A stretch of 64,000 nt of DNA, taken from assembly GCA_018716305.1 (NCBI GenBank), contig DVKB01000032.1, positions 186,001 to 250,000 on the forward strand. Reading direction: 5' to 3'. This document shows positions 17,631 through 25,726 of the stretch, piece after piece. Source of the DNA: Candidatus Scatomonas merdigallinarum. Its GTDB lineage: Bacteria; Bacillota; Clostridia; Lachnospirales; Lachnospiraceae. Made by a program: the position numbers and the translations under genes. Within the stretch, counting starts at the first letter, position 1; every line of letters begins with the position of its first letter. The notes below the pieces were generated by a model, which did no database searches, was not told the DNA's origin, and was given only the letters and a program-made list of their open reading frames with translations.

Positions 17631-17659
17631 TTTACTTTTCTCTGGGAACAGGTTATAAT
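17631..17659 (+). promoter_or_regulatory. murC promoter
   Basis: TTTACT (17631-17636), 17 bp, TATAAT (17654-17659). The roughly 80-nt leader contains a GC-rich hairpin and an 8-bp GAACCGGA/TCCGGTTC stem at 17708-17727 just before the ribosome binding site, which could modulate translation. Confidence 0.7.
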
Positions 17660-17748
17660 TCTGGTAAAGCGCGCCGCGTCCGCGGCGCCGCAGGCCAAAA
17701 CACACAGGAACCGGAGCTTTCCGGTTCTCTCTTTAAAGGATGGGGATT

Positions 17749-19128
17749 ATGTATACCGTAAATTTTGAAAAACCAATGCATGTTCATTTTATAGGAATCG
17801 GCGGCATCAGCATGAGCGGCCTGGCGGAGATCCTGCTGGACGAGGGCTTCCGGGTTTCCGGCTCCGACGCCAGGGAAAGCGCCCTGACCCGCCGTCTGGA
17901 GTCTCTGGGCGCCCGGGTGTTCTACGGGCAGCGGGCGGAAAACATTCAGCCCGGCACAGAGCTGGTGGTATATACCGCCGCCATTCACCCGGACAATCCC
18001 GAGTTCGCCGCGGCGGCCGCCCGGGGGCTTCCCATGCTGACCAGAGCGGAGCTTCTGGGGCAGATCATGAAAAATTACCGGATGCCCATTGCCGTGGCGG
18101 GCACCCACGGAAAAACCACCACCACTTCCATGGCCTCCGAGATCCTGCTGGAAGCCCGCCGGGATCCCACCATCTCCGTGGGCGGCATCCTTCCCTCCAT
18201 CGGCGGAAATATCCGGGTAGGAGGATCTGAGACTTTCATCACGGAAGCCTGCGAATACACCAACAGTTTTCTCAGCTTCTGTCCCCGGATCGGCATCATT
18301 TTAAATATGGACGCGGATCATCTGGATTTCTTTAAAGATATAGAAGATATCCGTCATTCCTTCCGAAAATTCGCCGAGCTTCTTCCCGCGGACGGCGCCC
18401 TGATTATCGACCGGGACACACCGGCCTGGGAGGAGGTGGCCCGAGGCCTTCCCTGCCGGGTGATTACTTATTCTCTCCGGGAGGAGGCCGATTACACAGC
18501 CCGCGATATTTCTTTTGACCGGGAAGGGCATCCTTCCTTCACCGCTCTCCGGCATGGGAAAACCATGGGACAGTTCTCCCTGCGGGTTCCCGGAAAGCAC
18601 AATATATCCAATGCCCTGGCCTCCATTGCTCTGGCGGATCTTCTGGAAATCGATCCGGATACCATACAGCGGGGCTTCCAGCGGTTCCACGGCGCCGACC
18701 GCCGCTTCCAGTACAAGGGAACCTTCCAGGGAGTTGCGGTGATTGATGATTACGCCCATCATCCCACTGAGATCCGGGCCACTCTCACTGCCGCGGAAAA
18801 CTATCCTCATAAAACCCTGTGGTGCGTTTTTCAGCCTCACACCTACACCAGGACGAAAGCTCTGTTTTCCCAGTTCGCCCAGGCGCTTTCTCTGGCGGAC
18901 CGGGTGATTCTGGCGGATATCTACGCCGCCCGGGAAACAGACACTCTGGGCGTCTCTTCCGCCGACCTGGCAGCGGCCGTCTCCGCGCTGGGCACAGAAT
19001 GCCTGTACCTGCCTTCCTTTGAGGCCATCGAAGACTTTTTGAAAAAAAATTGTTCCCCAGGAGATTTGTTGATAACTATGGGGGCCGGAGATGTTGTAAA
19101 TATCGGAGAAAACCTGATTCAAAAATAA
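17749..19128 (+). CDS. murC: UDP-N-acetylmuramate--L-alanine ligase
   Basis: 459 residues. HFIGIGGISMSGLAEIL is the N-terminal UDP-binding loop, VAGTHGKTTTTSM the ATP-binding P-loop, and DDYAHHPTEI the central-domain motif of Mur ligases. The ATG at 17749 is preferred over 17740 because AAAGGA then has seven-base spacing. It adds L-alanine to UDP-MurNAc in cytoplasmic peptidoglycan precursor synthesis. Immediately after the stop lie two abutting DnaA boxes and a terminator built partly from them. Confidence 0.97.
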   Translation: MYTVNFEKPMHVHFIGIGGISMSGLAEILLDEGFRVSGSDARESALTRRLESLGARVFYGQRAENIQPGTELVVYTAAIHPDNPEFAAAAARGLPMLTRAELLGQIMKNYRMPIAVAGTHGKTTTTSMASEILLEARRDPTISVGGILPSIGGNIRVGGSETFITEACEYTNSFLSFCPRIGIILNMDADHLDFFKDIEDIRHSFRKFAELLPADGALIIDRDTPAWEEVARGLPCRVITYSLREEADYTARDISFDREGHPSFTALRHGKTMGQFSLRVPGKHNISNALASIALADLLEIDPDTIQRGFQRFHGADRRFQYKGTFQGVAVIDDYAHHPTEIRATLTAAENYPHKTLWCVFQPHTYTRTKALFSQFAQALSLADRVILADIYAARETDTLGVSSADLAAAVSALGTECLYLPSFEAIEDFLKKNCSPGDLLITMGAGDVVNIGENLIQK

Positions 19129-19129
19129 G

Positions 19130-19159
19130 TTATCCACATTATCCACACGTTTATTCACA
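19130..19159 (+). promoter_or_regulatory. DnaA-box array A (three boxes)
   Basis: TTATCCACA occurs perfectly at 19130-19138 and again, directly abutting, at 19139-19147; TTATTCACA (one mismatch) follows at 19151-19159. All point the same way. The array begins one base after the murC stop codon. TTATCCACA is the consensus binding 9-mer for the replication initiator DnaA. Confidence 0.85.
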
Positions 19160-19188
19160 TTTTCTGTGAAAAGACGTGTGGATTTTTT
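19141..19188 (+). terminator. murC terminator overlapping DnaA boxes
   Basis: ATCCACACGT (19141-19150) and ACGTGTGGAT (19174-19183) form a perfect 10-bp stem, with an inner TTCACA/TGTGAA stem and a TTTTTT run. Two DnaA boxes lie within or across its left arm. Confidence 0.85.
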
Positions 19189-19294
19189 GTGAATGATTTT
19201 GTTGACATAACACTTTCTCCCTTTTCCGTTAAAATCTCGTAAAATCCCTGTTTTTTTAACATTTCTTGTTTCCATAATTCGACAGGCCTATTAT

Positions 19295-19321
19295 TTGTTC
19301 ACATTATCCACATTATCCACA
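19295..19321 (+). promoter_or_regulatory. DnaA-box array B (three abutting boxes)
   Basis: TTGTTCACA (19295-19303, two mismatches), TTATCCACA (19304-19312) and TTATCCACA (19313-19321) abut with no spacer. The array lies about 58 bp before a likely dnaD -10 box (TATACT, 19379-19384) and 95 bp before the dnaD start. Confidence 0.85.
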
Positions 19322-19415
19322 TTTTGCGGTGGAAAACTCCCGAAAAAAATGGCTATTCTCTTTGGGAAAATACTGTGCTATACTGGGATTGCACGAAAAA
19401 TTACGAGGTGTTTTT

Positions 19416-20474
19416 ATGAGCCGCATTGCGATTACAAGCCATTCCAACGCCGGCGTCACTCTGGTGCCGGATCTTTTTATAGACGCCTGGATGCCCCAGG
19501 CAAACGGTGAATTTGTCAAAATTTATCTGTATCTGCTCCGCTGTACGCATCTGCCGGACCAGGAGCTTTCTCTCTCCTCTCTGGCCGATGTTTTTTCCTG
19601 CACGGAAAATGATATCCTGCGGGCCCTGCGGTACTGGGAAAAATCCGGTCTTCTGCGGCTGTCCGCGGAGGGGGCTTCCCTGACAGGCATCGAGATCCTT
19701 CCCTGCGGTTCTCAGCGGCAGGACCTTGATGAGGATTTCTCCAAGTCCTCTCCGGTTCCCGTCAAAAAAGAAGAACCGCCGGCGTCCCCGCCCCGGCTTT
19801 CCGCCGGAAGGGTCCGCCAGCTTCAGGAGGACAACGAGGAGGTCCGTCAGCTGCTGTTTCTGGCAGAACAGTATCTGGGCCGGACTTTAAGCTCCACCGA
19901 CGCCAACCGGATCCTTTACTTCTATGACGGACTGCATTTTCCCATGGATCTCATTGAGTATCTGATAGAATACTGCGTCTCCCGGGGAAGCACCAGCCTG
20001 CACTACATCGAAAAGGTAGGGCTGGAATGGCATAAGGATGGGGTGTCCAGTGTTTCCGAGGCCAAAGCCCGGACCAGTGTCTGGAATAAAAACTATTTTT
20101 CCATTCTCAAAGCTTTCGGCATCCGGGGCCGGAATCCCGTATCCGGGGAGGTGGAATGTATGAAGCGCTGGCTGGAGGAATACGGATTTTCCATGGAGCT
20201 GATTCAGGAAGCCTGCGCCCGGACCGTTTCCCAGACCGGGCAGCCCAGTTTTCAGTACGCGGAGGGGATTCTGGGAGCCTGGAAGCGCCAGAAGGTATGT
20301 ACTCTGGAGGATGTAAAACGTCTGGATCAGCAGCACCGGAGCAGCCAGAAATCTTTTTCCGCCGGCAGAGTCAGAAAACCCCAAACCGCCAACCGGTTCA
20401 ATAATTTTCACCAGCGGGAGTACGATTACAGCCAGCTGGAAAAACAGCTGCTGGAAAAGCAGCTGAACGAGTAA
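19416..20474 (+). CDS. dnaD: DnaD domain-containing replication initiation protein
   Basis: 352 residues from ATG 19416 (ACGAGGTG upstream). The N-terminal winged-helix part resembles the DnaD/DnaB N-terminal domain (FIDAWMPQANGEFVKIYLYLLRC). Two DnaB_2-type helical domains follow (about 150-225 and 255-320), the second ending in AEGILGAWKRQKVCTLEDV, the typical DnaD YxxxI-like region. It recruits the helicase loader at origins and restart sites. The next gene is the loader ATPase, so the pair is a primosome operon. DnaA boxes lie directly upstream. Confidence 0.9.
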   Translation: MSRIAITSHSNAGVTLVPDLFIDAWMPQANGEFVKIYLYLLRCTHLPDQELSLSSLADVFSCTENDILRALRYWEKSGLLRLSAEGASLTGIEILPCGSQRQDLDEDFSKSSPVPVKKEEPPASPPRLSAGRVRQLQEDNEEVRQLLFLAEQYLGRTLSSTDANRILYFYDGLHFPMDLIEYLIEYCVSRGSTSLHYIEKVGLEWHKDGVSSVSEAKARTSVWNKNYFSILKAFGIRGRNPVSGEVECMKRWLEEYGFSMELIQEACARTVSQTGQPSFQYAEGILGAWKRQKVCTLEDVKRLDQQHRSSQKSFSAGRVRKPQTANRFNNFHQREYDYSQLEKQLLEKQLNE

Positions 20475-20489
20475 AGAAAGGGTACTCAC

Positions 20490-21479
20490 ATGTCTCTTAC
20501 AAACTCACAGTACGACGCGGTGCTGCGCCTGTATCAGGAAAAACAGCTGCGGCATAAGCGGGAGCAGGACCAGCGGATCCGGACGGCCTTTGAGAAACTT
20601 CCGCGGCTTGAGGAGATTGACCGGGAGGTGGCGGCTCTGAGCCTTAAAAAAGCCCGGATTCTGCTGTCCAAACAGACGGCGGGGGATTTCGACCTGGACG
20701 CCGCGATCCGGGAACTGGCGGAAGAACGCCGGGTTCTGCTGCTGTCCCACGGATTTCCGGAAGATTTCCTGGAACTGCGCTATGACTGCTCTGTATGCCG
20801 GGATACCGGATTTGTCAACGGCCAAAAATGCGGCTGTTTCCGCCGGGCAGAGATCTCCCTGCTGTACACCCAGTCCAATCTCCAGGAGATACTCAAAGAA
20901 GAAAATTTTGATCATTTCCGCCTGGACTACTACGGAGAAGATCTGGTAAGCCCTTCCAGCGGCCTTACCGCCAGGGAGACCGCCTCCAGGGCTCTCTCCT
21001 GCGCCAGGGAATTTGTCCTGAATTTTTCTTCCCATTTCGAAAACATCTGCCTCTACGGGGACACGGGAGTGGGAAAAACCTTCCTCTCCCACTGCATTGC
21101 CAGAGAACTCATCGAGCAGGGCTTCAGCGTAATCTATTTTACAGCCTTTGATCTCTTTGAGCTTCTGGAACAGTACCGTTTTTCTTCTTCTAAAGATATG
21201 GAAGAAACGCACCAGCATATTTTTGACTGCGATCTGCTGATTCTGGATGATCTGGGTACAGAACTCACCAACAGTTTTGTGGCCTCCCAGTTTTTTCTCT
21301 GTGTCAACGAGCGGATCCTGCGGAAGGAATCCACAATTCTTTCCACCAATCTGTCCATGGAGCAATTCGCGGAGGTCTATTCGGAACGTACTTTTTCACG
21401 AATCCTGAGCAATTACAAAATGATTCATCTTTTCGGGAACGATATACGCATACAAAAACGGTTAACAGGAGGAAAGTAA
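20490..21479 (+). CDS. dnaI: Helicase-loader ATPase, DnaC/DnaI family
   Basis: 329 residues. The N-terminal part has a coiled coil and a zinc-binding CSVCRDTGFVNGQKCGC cluster near residue 105. The AAA+ domain follows: Walker A LYGDTGVGKTFLSHC near 190, Walker B LLILDDLGTE near 250, and sensor/arginine-finger region SRILSNYKMI at the end. It loads the replicative helicase onto DNA. It sits 15 bp after dnaD and four bases before the PRPP synthetase gene. The symbol reflects function; databases may call it dnaC. Confidence 0.92.
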   Translation: MSLTNSQYDAVLRLYQEKQLRHKREQDQRIRTAFEKLPRLEEIDREVAALSLKKARILLSKQTAGDFDLDAAIRELAEERRVLLLSHGFPEDFLELRYDCSVCRDTGFVNGQKCGCFRRAEISLLYTQSNLQEILKEENFDHFRLDYYGEDLVSPSSGLTARETASRALSCAREFVLNFSSHFENICLYGDTGVGKTFLSHCIARELIEQGFSVIYFTAFDLFELLEQYRFSSSKDMEETHQHIFDCDLLILDDLGTELTNSFVASQFFLCVNERILRKESTILSTNLSMEQFAEVYSERTFSRILSNYKMIHLFGNDIRIQKRLTGGK

Positions 21480-21482
21480 AAC

Positions 21483-22667
21483 ATGGCTCAAAAAAACGAA
21501 AACTACTACAGAACCATTCCCGTGGGAAGGCTTGGGATCATTCCCCACAAGAGCTGCACAGAGTTGGGCCGCAAGGTGGACGCGTACCTGGTAAAATGGC
21601 GGTGCGAAAGGGAAAATTCCTCTAAAAACCACCTGGCCTACGACGGCTACAGACGGAATACCTACATTATCCCTTCCCAGACTCCCCGCTTCGGTTCCGG
21701 GGAGGCAAAAGGCATTATCAATGAATCTGTCCGGGGAGACGATCTGTATATTCTGGTGGACGTGTGCAATTACTCCCTCACCTACTCTCTCTGCGGCCAC
21801 GAAAACCACATGTCTCCCGATGACCACTTTCAGGATCTGAAACGCCTCATCGCGGCTGTGGGAGGCAAGGCCCGGCGCATTACCGTAATCATGCCCTTCC
21901 TCTACGAGAGCCGCCAGCACAAGCGTTCCGGCCGTGAATCTCTGGACTGCGCTCTGGCTCTCCAGGAACTGGTGTCTATGGGCGTGGAAAATATTATTAC
22001 CTTTGACGCTCACGACCCGCGGGTTCAGAATGCCATTCCCCTTCACGGGTTTGAGACAATCCAGCCGGCGTATCAGTTTATCAAAAACATTCTGCGCCAC
22101 TCCTCCGACATGATTCTGGATTCGGATCATCTGATGGTCATCAGCCCGGACGAGGGCGGTATGAGCCGTGCCATCTACATAGCCAACAATCTGGGAGTGG
22201 ACATGGGTATGTTCTACAAGAGAAGAGATTACTCCAGGATCGTGGGCGGGCGCAATCCCATTGTGGCCCATGAGTTTCTGGGCAGCAATGTGGCCGGAAA
22301 AGATATGATTATCGTGGACGATATGATTTCCTCCGGGGACAGCATGCTGGAAGTGGCCAAGCTGCTGAAGGAAAAGCAGGCCCGAAACATCTACATGTGT
22401 TCCACCTTCGGCCTCTTTACCAACGGCCTGGACAAATTCGACCGGGCATATAAAAAGGGCTGGTTCACCAAACTGGTGACAACCAATCTGATCTATCAGA
22501 CCCCGGAGCTTCTCAATAAACCCTATTATATCAACTGTGACATGAGCAAATACATCGCGCTTCTCATTGATACTCTGAATCACGACTCCTCCGTCAGCAG
22601 CCTACTGGATCCGGTGGAGCGCATTCAGAAAGTGCTTCGCAAATTCCAGAACCACGAAAAGATCTGA
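21483..22667 (+). CDS. Ribose-phosphate pyrophosphokinase, long form
   Basis: 394 residues, longer than the 310-320 usual for PrsA, because of an N-terminal extension. The PRPP-binding loop DMIIVDDMISSGDSM is intact, and YLDPR-type segments appear as TFDAHDPRVQNAIP. The regulatory-flexible loop is FLYESRQHKRSGRESLDC, a variant form. It makes PRPP from ribose-5-phosphate and ATP for nucleotide, His and Trp synthesis. It is the last gene of the dnaD operon and is followed by a strong terminator. Clostridia often carry a second, standard prs elsewhere, so this may be a specialised paralogue. Confidence 0.88.
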   Translation: MAQKNENYYRTIPVGRLGIIPHKSCTELGRKVDAYLVKWRCERENSSKNHLAYDGYRRNTYIIPSQTPRFGSGEAKGIINESVRGDDLYILVDVCNYSLTYSLCGHENHMSPDDHFQDLKRLIAAVGGKARRITVIMPFLYESRQHKRSGRESLDCALALQELVSMGVENIITFDAHDPRVQNAIPLHGFETIQPAYQFIKNILRHSSDMILDSDHLMVISPDEGGMSRAIYIANNLGVDMGMFYKRRDYSRIVGGRNPIVAHEFLGSNVAGKDMIIVDDMISSGDSMLEVAKLLKEKQARNIYMCSTFGLFTNGLDKFDRAYKKGWFTKLVTTNLIYQTPELLNKPYYINCDMSKYIALLIDTLNHDSSVSSLLDPVERIQKVLRKFQNHEKI

Positions 22668-22680
22668 AATTGCTCACATT

Positions 22681-22729
22681 AAAAGCCGGAGATACAGAAG
22701 CTTCTTTCTTCCGTATCTCCGGCTTTTTT
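22681..22729 (+). terminator. Terminator of the dnaD-dnaI-PRPP synthetase operon
   Basis: AAAAGCCGGAGATAC pairs with GTATCTCCGGCTTTT, followed by further Ts. Confidence 0.92.
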
Positions 22730-22735
22730 CTGTCC

Positions 22736-22843
22736 CTACCGGCCGGCGTCCTGTTTCTCCTTACAGCATTCACAGGCTGTGAGAATGACGCCTGCGGCGA
22801 TCATCACCAGCAGGCCGGCTGCAATCACCTTCATCAGTTTCAT
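22736..22843 (-). CDS. Small 35-residue hydrophobic or lipoprotein-like peptide
   Basis: A short minus-strand ORF with a good ribosome binding site (GGAGG eight bases before ATG 22843). The product has a basic start (MKLMK), one hydrophobic stretch, then LTAC, which fits a lipobox, followed by ECCKEKQDAGR. It could be a tiny membrane-anchored peptide. It lies downstream of dapB on the same strand and stops next to the operon terminator. No family is recognised and expression is unproven. Confidence 0.5.
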   Translation of the reverse strand: MKLMKVIAAGLLVMIAAGVILTACECCKEKQDAGR

Positions 22844-22920
22844 CTTCCATTCCTCCGACTTCCTGGATTACAGAAGTTATTGTAACCGCTCTGCCGGAAA
22901 TTATTCGCGGTTCTGTTTTT

Positions 22921-23676
22921 TCAGCCGATCACGTCACTCATACTGTACATACCGGCCGGTTTTCCCGCCAGAAATTTTGCCGCCTCCACGGCGCCCTTGC
23001 CGAATACCGCCTTGGAGTAGGCCGTATGCTTAAATTCGATCACTTCGTCCTGACCCGCAAACAGGATCTCATGATCGCCTACAATGCTGCCCCCCCGCAC
23101 AGCGGAAATGCCGATCTCATCGGGATCTCTCCGCTGATGGCGCTGGCTTCTGTCAAAGACATAGTGATAGCGGTTGTTCATGGCGGCGTTCAGGCTGTCC
23201 GCCAAAGCCAGGGCCGTGCCGCTGGGGGCGTCACATTTCAGTTTATGATGGCGCTCCACGATCTCCATATCAAATCCCGCGGCAGCCAGGACTTTCGCCG
23301 CGTCCTGGATCAGCTTCAGCAGCATGTTAATGCCCAGAGACATATTGGCGGAGCGGAGAATGGGAATTTCCCGGCTGTATTCCTCCGCCTTTTTCACCTG
23401 CTCCTCTGTAAGGCCGGTAGTGCACAGGATCAGAGGCAGCTTCCTCTCCCGGCAGAACTCCAGGATTCCGTCCACCGCCTTGTATGAAGAAAAATCAATA
23501 ACCACATCCGCCTCAATCCCGCAGTCCTCCGGTTTTTGAAACACCGGATATCCGCAGTCTCCCCGATCTGCCGGGTCAATGCCCGCCGTGATCTCCGCGT
23601 CTTTATCCTCTTTCACCAGACCGCTGATCACCTGGCCCATATGGCCGCTGCAGCCGTTCATAATGATTTTTACCAT
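22921..23676 (-). CDS. dapB: 4-hydroxy-tetrahydrodipicolinate reductase
   Basis: 251 residues. The Rossmann nucleotide-binding start is KIIMNGCSGHMGQVISG, and ERHHKLKCDAPSGTALALAD is the conserved catalytic block (His-His pair and Lys in HxxKxDxPSGTA). It performs the NAD(P)H-dependent second step of lysine/diaminopimelate synthesis after DapA. It follows dapA by about 20 bp on the same strand, so both are under the lysine riboswitch. A slightly short C-terminus is within the family range. Confidence 0.95.
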   Translation of the reverse strand: MVKIIMNGCSGHMGQVISGLVKEDKDAEITAGIDPADRGDCGYPVFQKPEDCGIEADVVIDFSSYKAVDGILEFCRERKLPLILCTTGLTEEQVKKAEEYSREIPILRSANMSLGINMLLKLIQDAAKVLAAAGFDMEIVERHHKLKCDAPSGTALALADSLNAAMNNRYHYVFDRSQRHQRRDPDEIGISAVRGGSIVGDHEILFAGQDEVIEFKHTAYSKAVFGKGAVEAAKFLAGKPAGMYSMSDVIG

Positions 23677-23697
23677 AGTATGCTCTCCCCTTCCTAC

Positions 23698-24588
23698 TTA
23701 CTTACAGGCAATGCCGAAATCTTCCATGGCCTTTCTGAGTCTCTCCTGGTTCTGCTCCTCCATCTTGGACAGCGGGGGACGCAGGTCGCCTACCTCTTTG
23801 CCCATAAGATTCAGCGCGGCCTTAACGGGAATGGGATTTACCTCGCAGAACAGAGCGTTGATCAGGGGCAGCGCTTTCAGCTGCATCTCACAGCTTCCCT
23901 TAATGTCTCCCTGGTGGAATTTCATCACCATGTCATGGGTATATTTGGGGGCTACATTGGCCAGCACAGAGATAACCCCCAGGCCTCCCAGAGAAAGAAG
24001 CGGCACCACCTGATCGTCATTTCCGGAGTACAGTTCGATCTCATCGCCGGCCAGCCGCATGAGCTCGGCGATCTGGGAAATATTCCCGCTGGCCTCTTTG
24101 ATACCCACAATATTTTTCACATGCTTTACCAGATACGCGGCGGTAGCCGGCTGAATATTGCAGCCCGTCCGGCTGGGAACATTGTACATAATAATGGGAA
24201 GGCTCACGGATTCCGCGATCATGGTGTAATGGCGGATCAGTCCCTTCTGGGTAGCTTTATTGTAGTAGGGCGTTACCAGCAGCAGGGCGTCCGCCCCGCT
24301 TTTTTCTGCCTCCACGGACATATAGACGGCTTCTTTGGTGGAATTGGAGCCTGTGCCGGCGATCACCGGAACTCTCCCCGCTGTATGTTTGACGCAGAAA
24401 CGGATGGCGTCCAGATGTTCCTGGTGGCTCAGGGTAGAAGACTCTCCCGTAGTGCCGCAGATGACGATGGCGTCTGTGCCGGCTTCAATCTGCTCATCGA
24501 TAAGTTCCGCCAGCTTGTCGTAATTGATATCTCCGTTTTCTTTCATGGGCGTTACAATCGCCACTGCTGAACCTTTAAAAACTGCCAT
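23698..24588 (-). CDS. dapA: 4-hydroxy-tetrahydrodipicolinate synthase
   Basis: 296 residues from ATG 24588 (AAAGGAGGTAAATG context). GTTGESSTL is the pyruvate-binding motif, YNVPSRTGCNI holds the proton-relay Tyr, and GIKEASGN contains the Schiff-base Lys. It condenses pyruvate with aspartate semialdehyde at the entry to diaminopimelate and lysine synthesis. Its leader carries a lysine riboswitch with terminator, so high lysine should shut off both dapA and dapB. Confidence 0.97.
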   Translation of the reverse strand: MAVFKGSAVAIVTPMKENGDINYDKLAELIDEQIEAGTDAIVICGTTGESSTLSHQEHLDAIRFCVKHTAGRVPVIAGTGSNSTKEAVYMSVEAEKSGADALLLVTPYYNKATQKGLIRHYTMIAESVSLPIIMYNVPSRTGCNIQPATAAYLVKHVKNIVGIKEASGNISQIAELMRLAGDEIELYSGNDDQVVPLLSLGGLGVISVLANVAPKYTHDMVMKFHQGDIKGSCEMQLKALPLINALFCEVNPIPVKAALNLMGKEVGDLRPPLSKMEEQNQERLRKAMEDFGIACK

Positions 24589-24641
24589 TTCATTTACCTC
24601 CTTTGGAATGGATCTGGGTGTTGATTTTCTCTTGAAAGCAG

Positions 24642-24672
24642 AAAAGAGGCGGCCAAGAAATGGACGCCTCCC
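24642..24672 (-). terminator. Riboswitch expression-platform terminator
   Basis: On the minus strand GAGGCG and CGCCTC pair across a short loop with inner CC/GG, followed by TTTTCTG. It lies between the lysine aptamer and dapA. Confidence 0.8.
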
Positions 24673-24702
24673 AATACGATACACAATCCCTAACGTATGG
24701 TA

Positions 24703-24877
24703 CATATCAGATAGCTCTCCATCCTGCGATGACAGTCATACGGTTCTTCACCTTATGCCCAAGAATCGGCCTCCAGAGGGCGGATTCTTTCGGCGCGTTT
24801 CCCTTCCGGCAGCTTTCTTCTGCGTCTGGCGCATCCGGCTGTCTACTCTTGAAACACGCGACCTCTATCCTACTTTT
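24703..24877 (-). ncRNA. Lysine riboswitch (L box) controlling dapA-dapB
   Basis: The minus strand carries the hallmark L-box blocks in order: AGGATAGAGGTCGCG, AAGAGTA, GGGAAACGCGCCGAAAG, CTTGGG, TGACTGTCATCGCAGG and GGAGAGCTATCTGATA. The ends can pair as P1. Lysine binding would favour the downstream terminator. Exact ends are approximate. Confidence 0.93.
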
Positions 24878-24921
24878 CAATTTTTTCGCGGCCTCAGACT
24901 TTCATCTCTGCCGCTAAAAAA

Positions 24922-24950
24922 AATATAGCACTATTACCGGAGCCTGTCAA
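24922..24950 (-). promoter_or_regulatory. dapA promoter
   Basis: TTGACA (24950-24945), 17 bp, TATATT (24927-24922), about 45 bp before the aptamer. The -35 box lies just beyond the end of the upstream SSB-like gene. Confidence 0.85.
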
Positions 24951-24956
24951 GAACCG

Positions 24957-25580
24957 TCACAGATACTCCAGCTTGCTGACAGATACCTCGTAGGCCGTCC
25001 GCTTTTCGGACTCTGTCTCGCTGAGACGCTTGATATATTCCCGGCTCTGGATTCTCCCCCAGATAAGCACATGGCCGCCCACGGCAAAGGCAGAGGCGTA
25101 CCGGGCGTTTCTTCCCCAGCAGATGCACGGGATATAATCGGATTTTCCGTAAGGACGGTTGACGGCGATGAGCAGATCCGCGATCTCCCTGCCCAGGGGT
25201 GTCTTCCGATAGACGGGAGGTTTGCATATGTACCCGTCCAGAAAAATCTGATTGGACTTTACCGAATCATCTTCTTCCTCCACAAAGCTCACTTCTCTGG
25301 CGAACACGGACAGAACCAGCCGGTTCTTTTTTTCCTCATGCCGGTTGTAGGAGCGGAACTGGCCGTAGACCTGGATGTACTCCCCTTCATAATCCTGGGT
25401 CACATCGATGAGCCGTTCCGATATCATCACCGGAATCCTGTCCTCCGAGTCGCTGAGCCGTTTCACCAGCACGTCAGTCAGATAGAAGCCCTCCCCGAAC
25501 ACCTGATGGCTGAACGTAAACGGTGAAATGATCTGTCCCATAATGGACACCTGATTGTTTTCAATGATCTTATCTGCCAT
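24957..25580 (-). CDS. Single-stranded DNA-binding (OB-fold) family protein
   Basis: 207 residues from ATG 25580. The C-terminal half (about 100-205) looks like an SSB/primosomal-replication OB fold: SNQIFLDGYICKPPVYRKTPLGREIADLLIAVNR, then DYIPCICWGRNARYA and HVLIWGRIQSREY. The N-terminal half may be a second, divergent OB fold. It lacks the acidic DDDIPF-type tail of replicative SSB. The role could be in DNA repair or mobile-DNA processing; a specific name is not justified. It reads toward the dapA promoter. Confidence 0.75.
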   Translation of the reverse strand: MADKIIENNQVSIMGQIISPFTFSHQVFGEGFYLTDVLVKRLSDSEDRIPVMISERLIDVTQDYEGEYIQVYGQFRSYNRHEEKKNRLVLSVFAREVSFVEEEDDSVKSNQIFLDGYICKPPVYRKTPLGREIADLLIAVNRPYGKSDYIPCICWGRNARYASAFAVGGHVLIWGRIQSREYIKRLSETESEKRTAYEVSVSKLEYL

Positions 25581-25665
25581 AAAAATGTAATTCCCCTTTC
25601 CTCTGGTTGGTATTTGGCCTATATCATATGTATGTAGGGTTCCCAAAGAATAGAACTACTTTTTC

Positions 25666-25694
25666 TTGTCAGTTTTTCCAAAAGCCGCTACAAT
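25666..25694 (+). promoter_or_regulatory. Promoter of the zinc-ribbon protein gene
   Basis: TTGTCA (25666-25671), 17 bp, TACAAT (25689-25694), with AGGAGG and the start codon at 25727 following. Confidence 0.75.
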
Positions 25695-25726
25695 AACGGA
25701 TAGAGATAAAAAACAGGAGGTAAAAA

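Noticed and set aside
19202-19235. Promoter TTGACA ... TAAAAT upstream of dnaD
   Set aside because: The spacer is 22 bp or more, too long for a sigma-A promoter; TATACT at 19379 is a better -10 box.
19129-19415. Main chromosomal origin (oriC)
   Set aside because: DnaA boxes are dense, but there is no dnaA or dnaN and no clear AT-rich unwinding element or DnaA-trio; a regulatory or titration site fits better.
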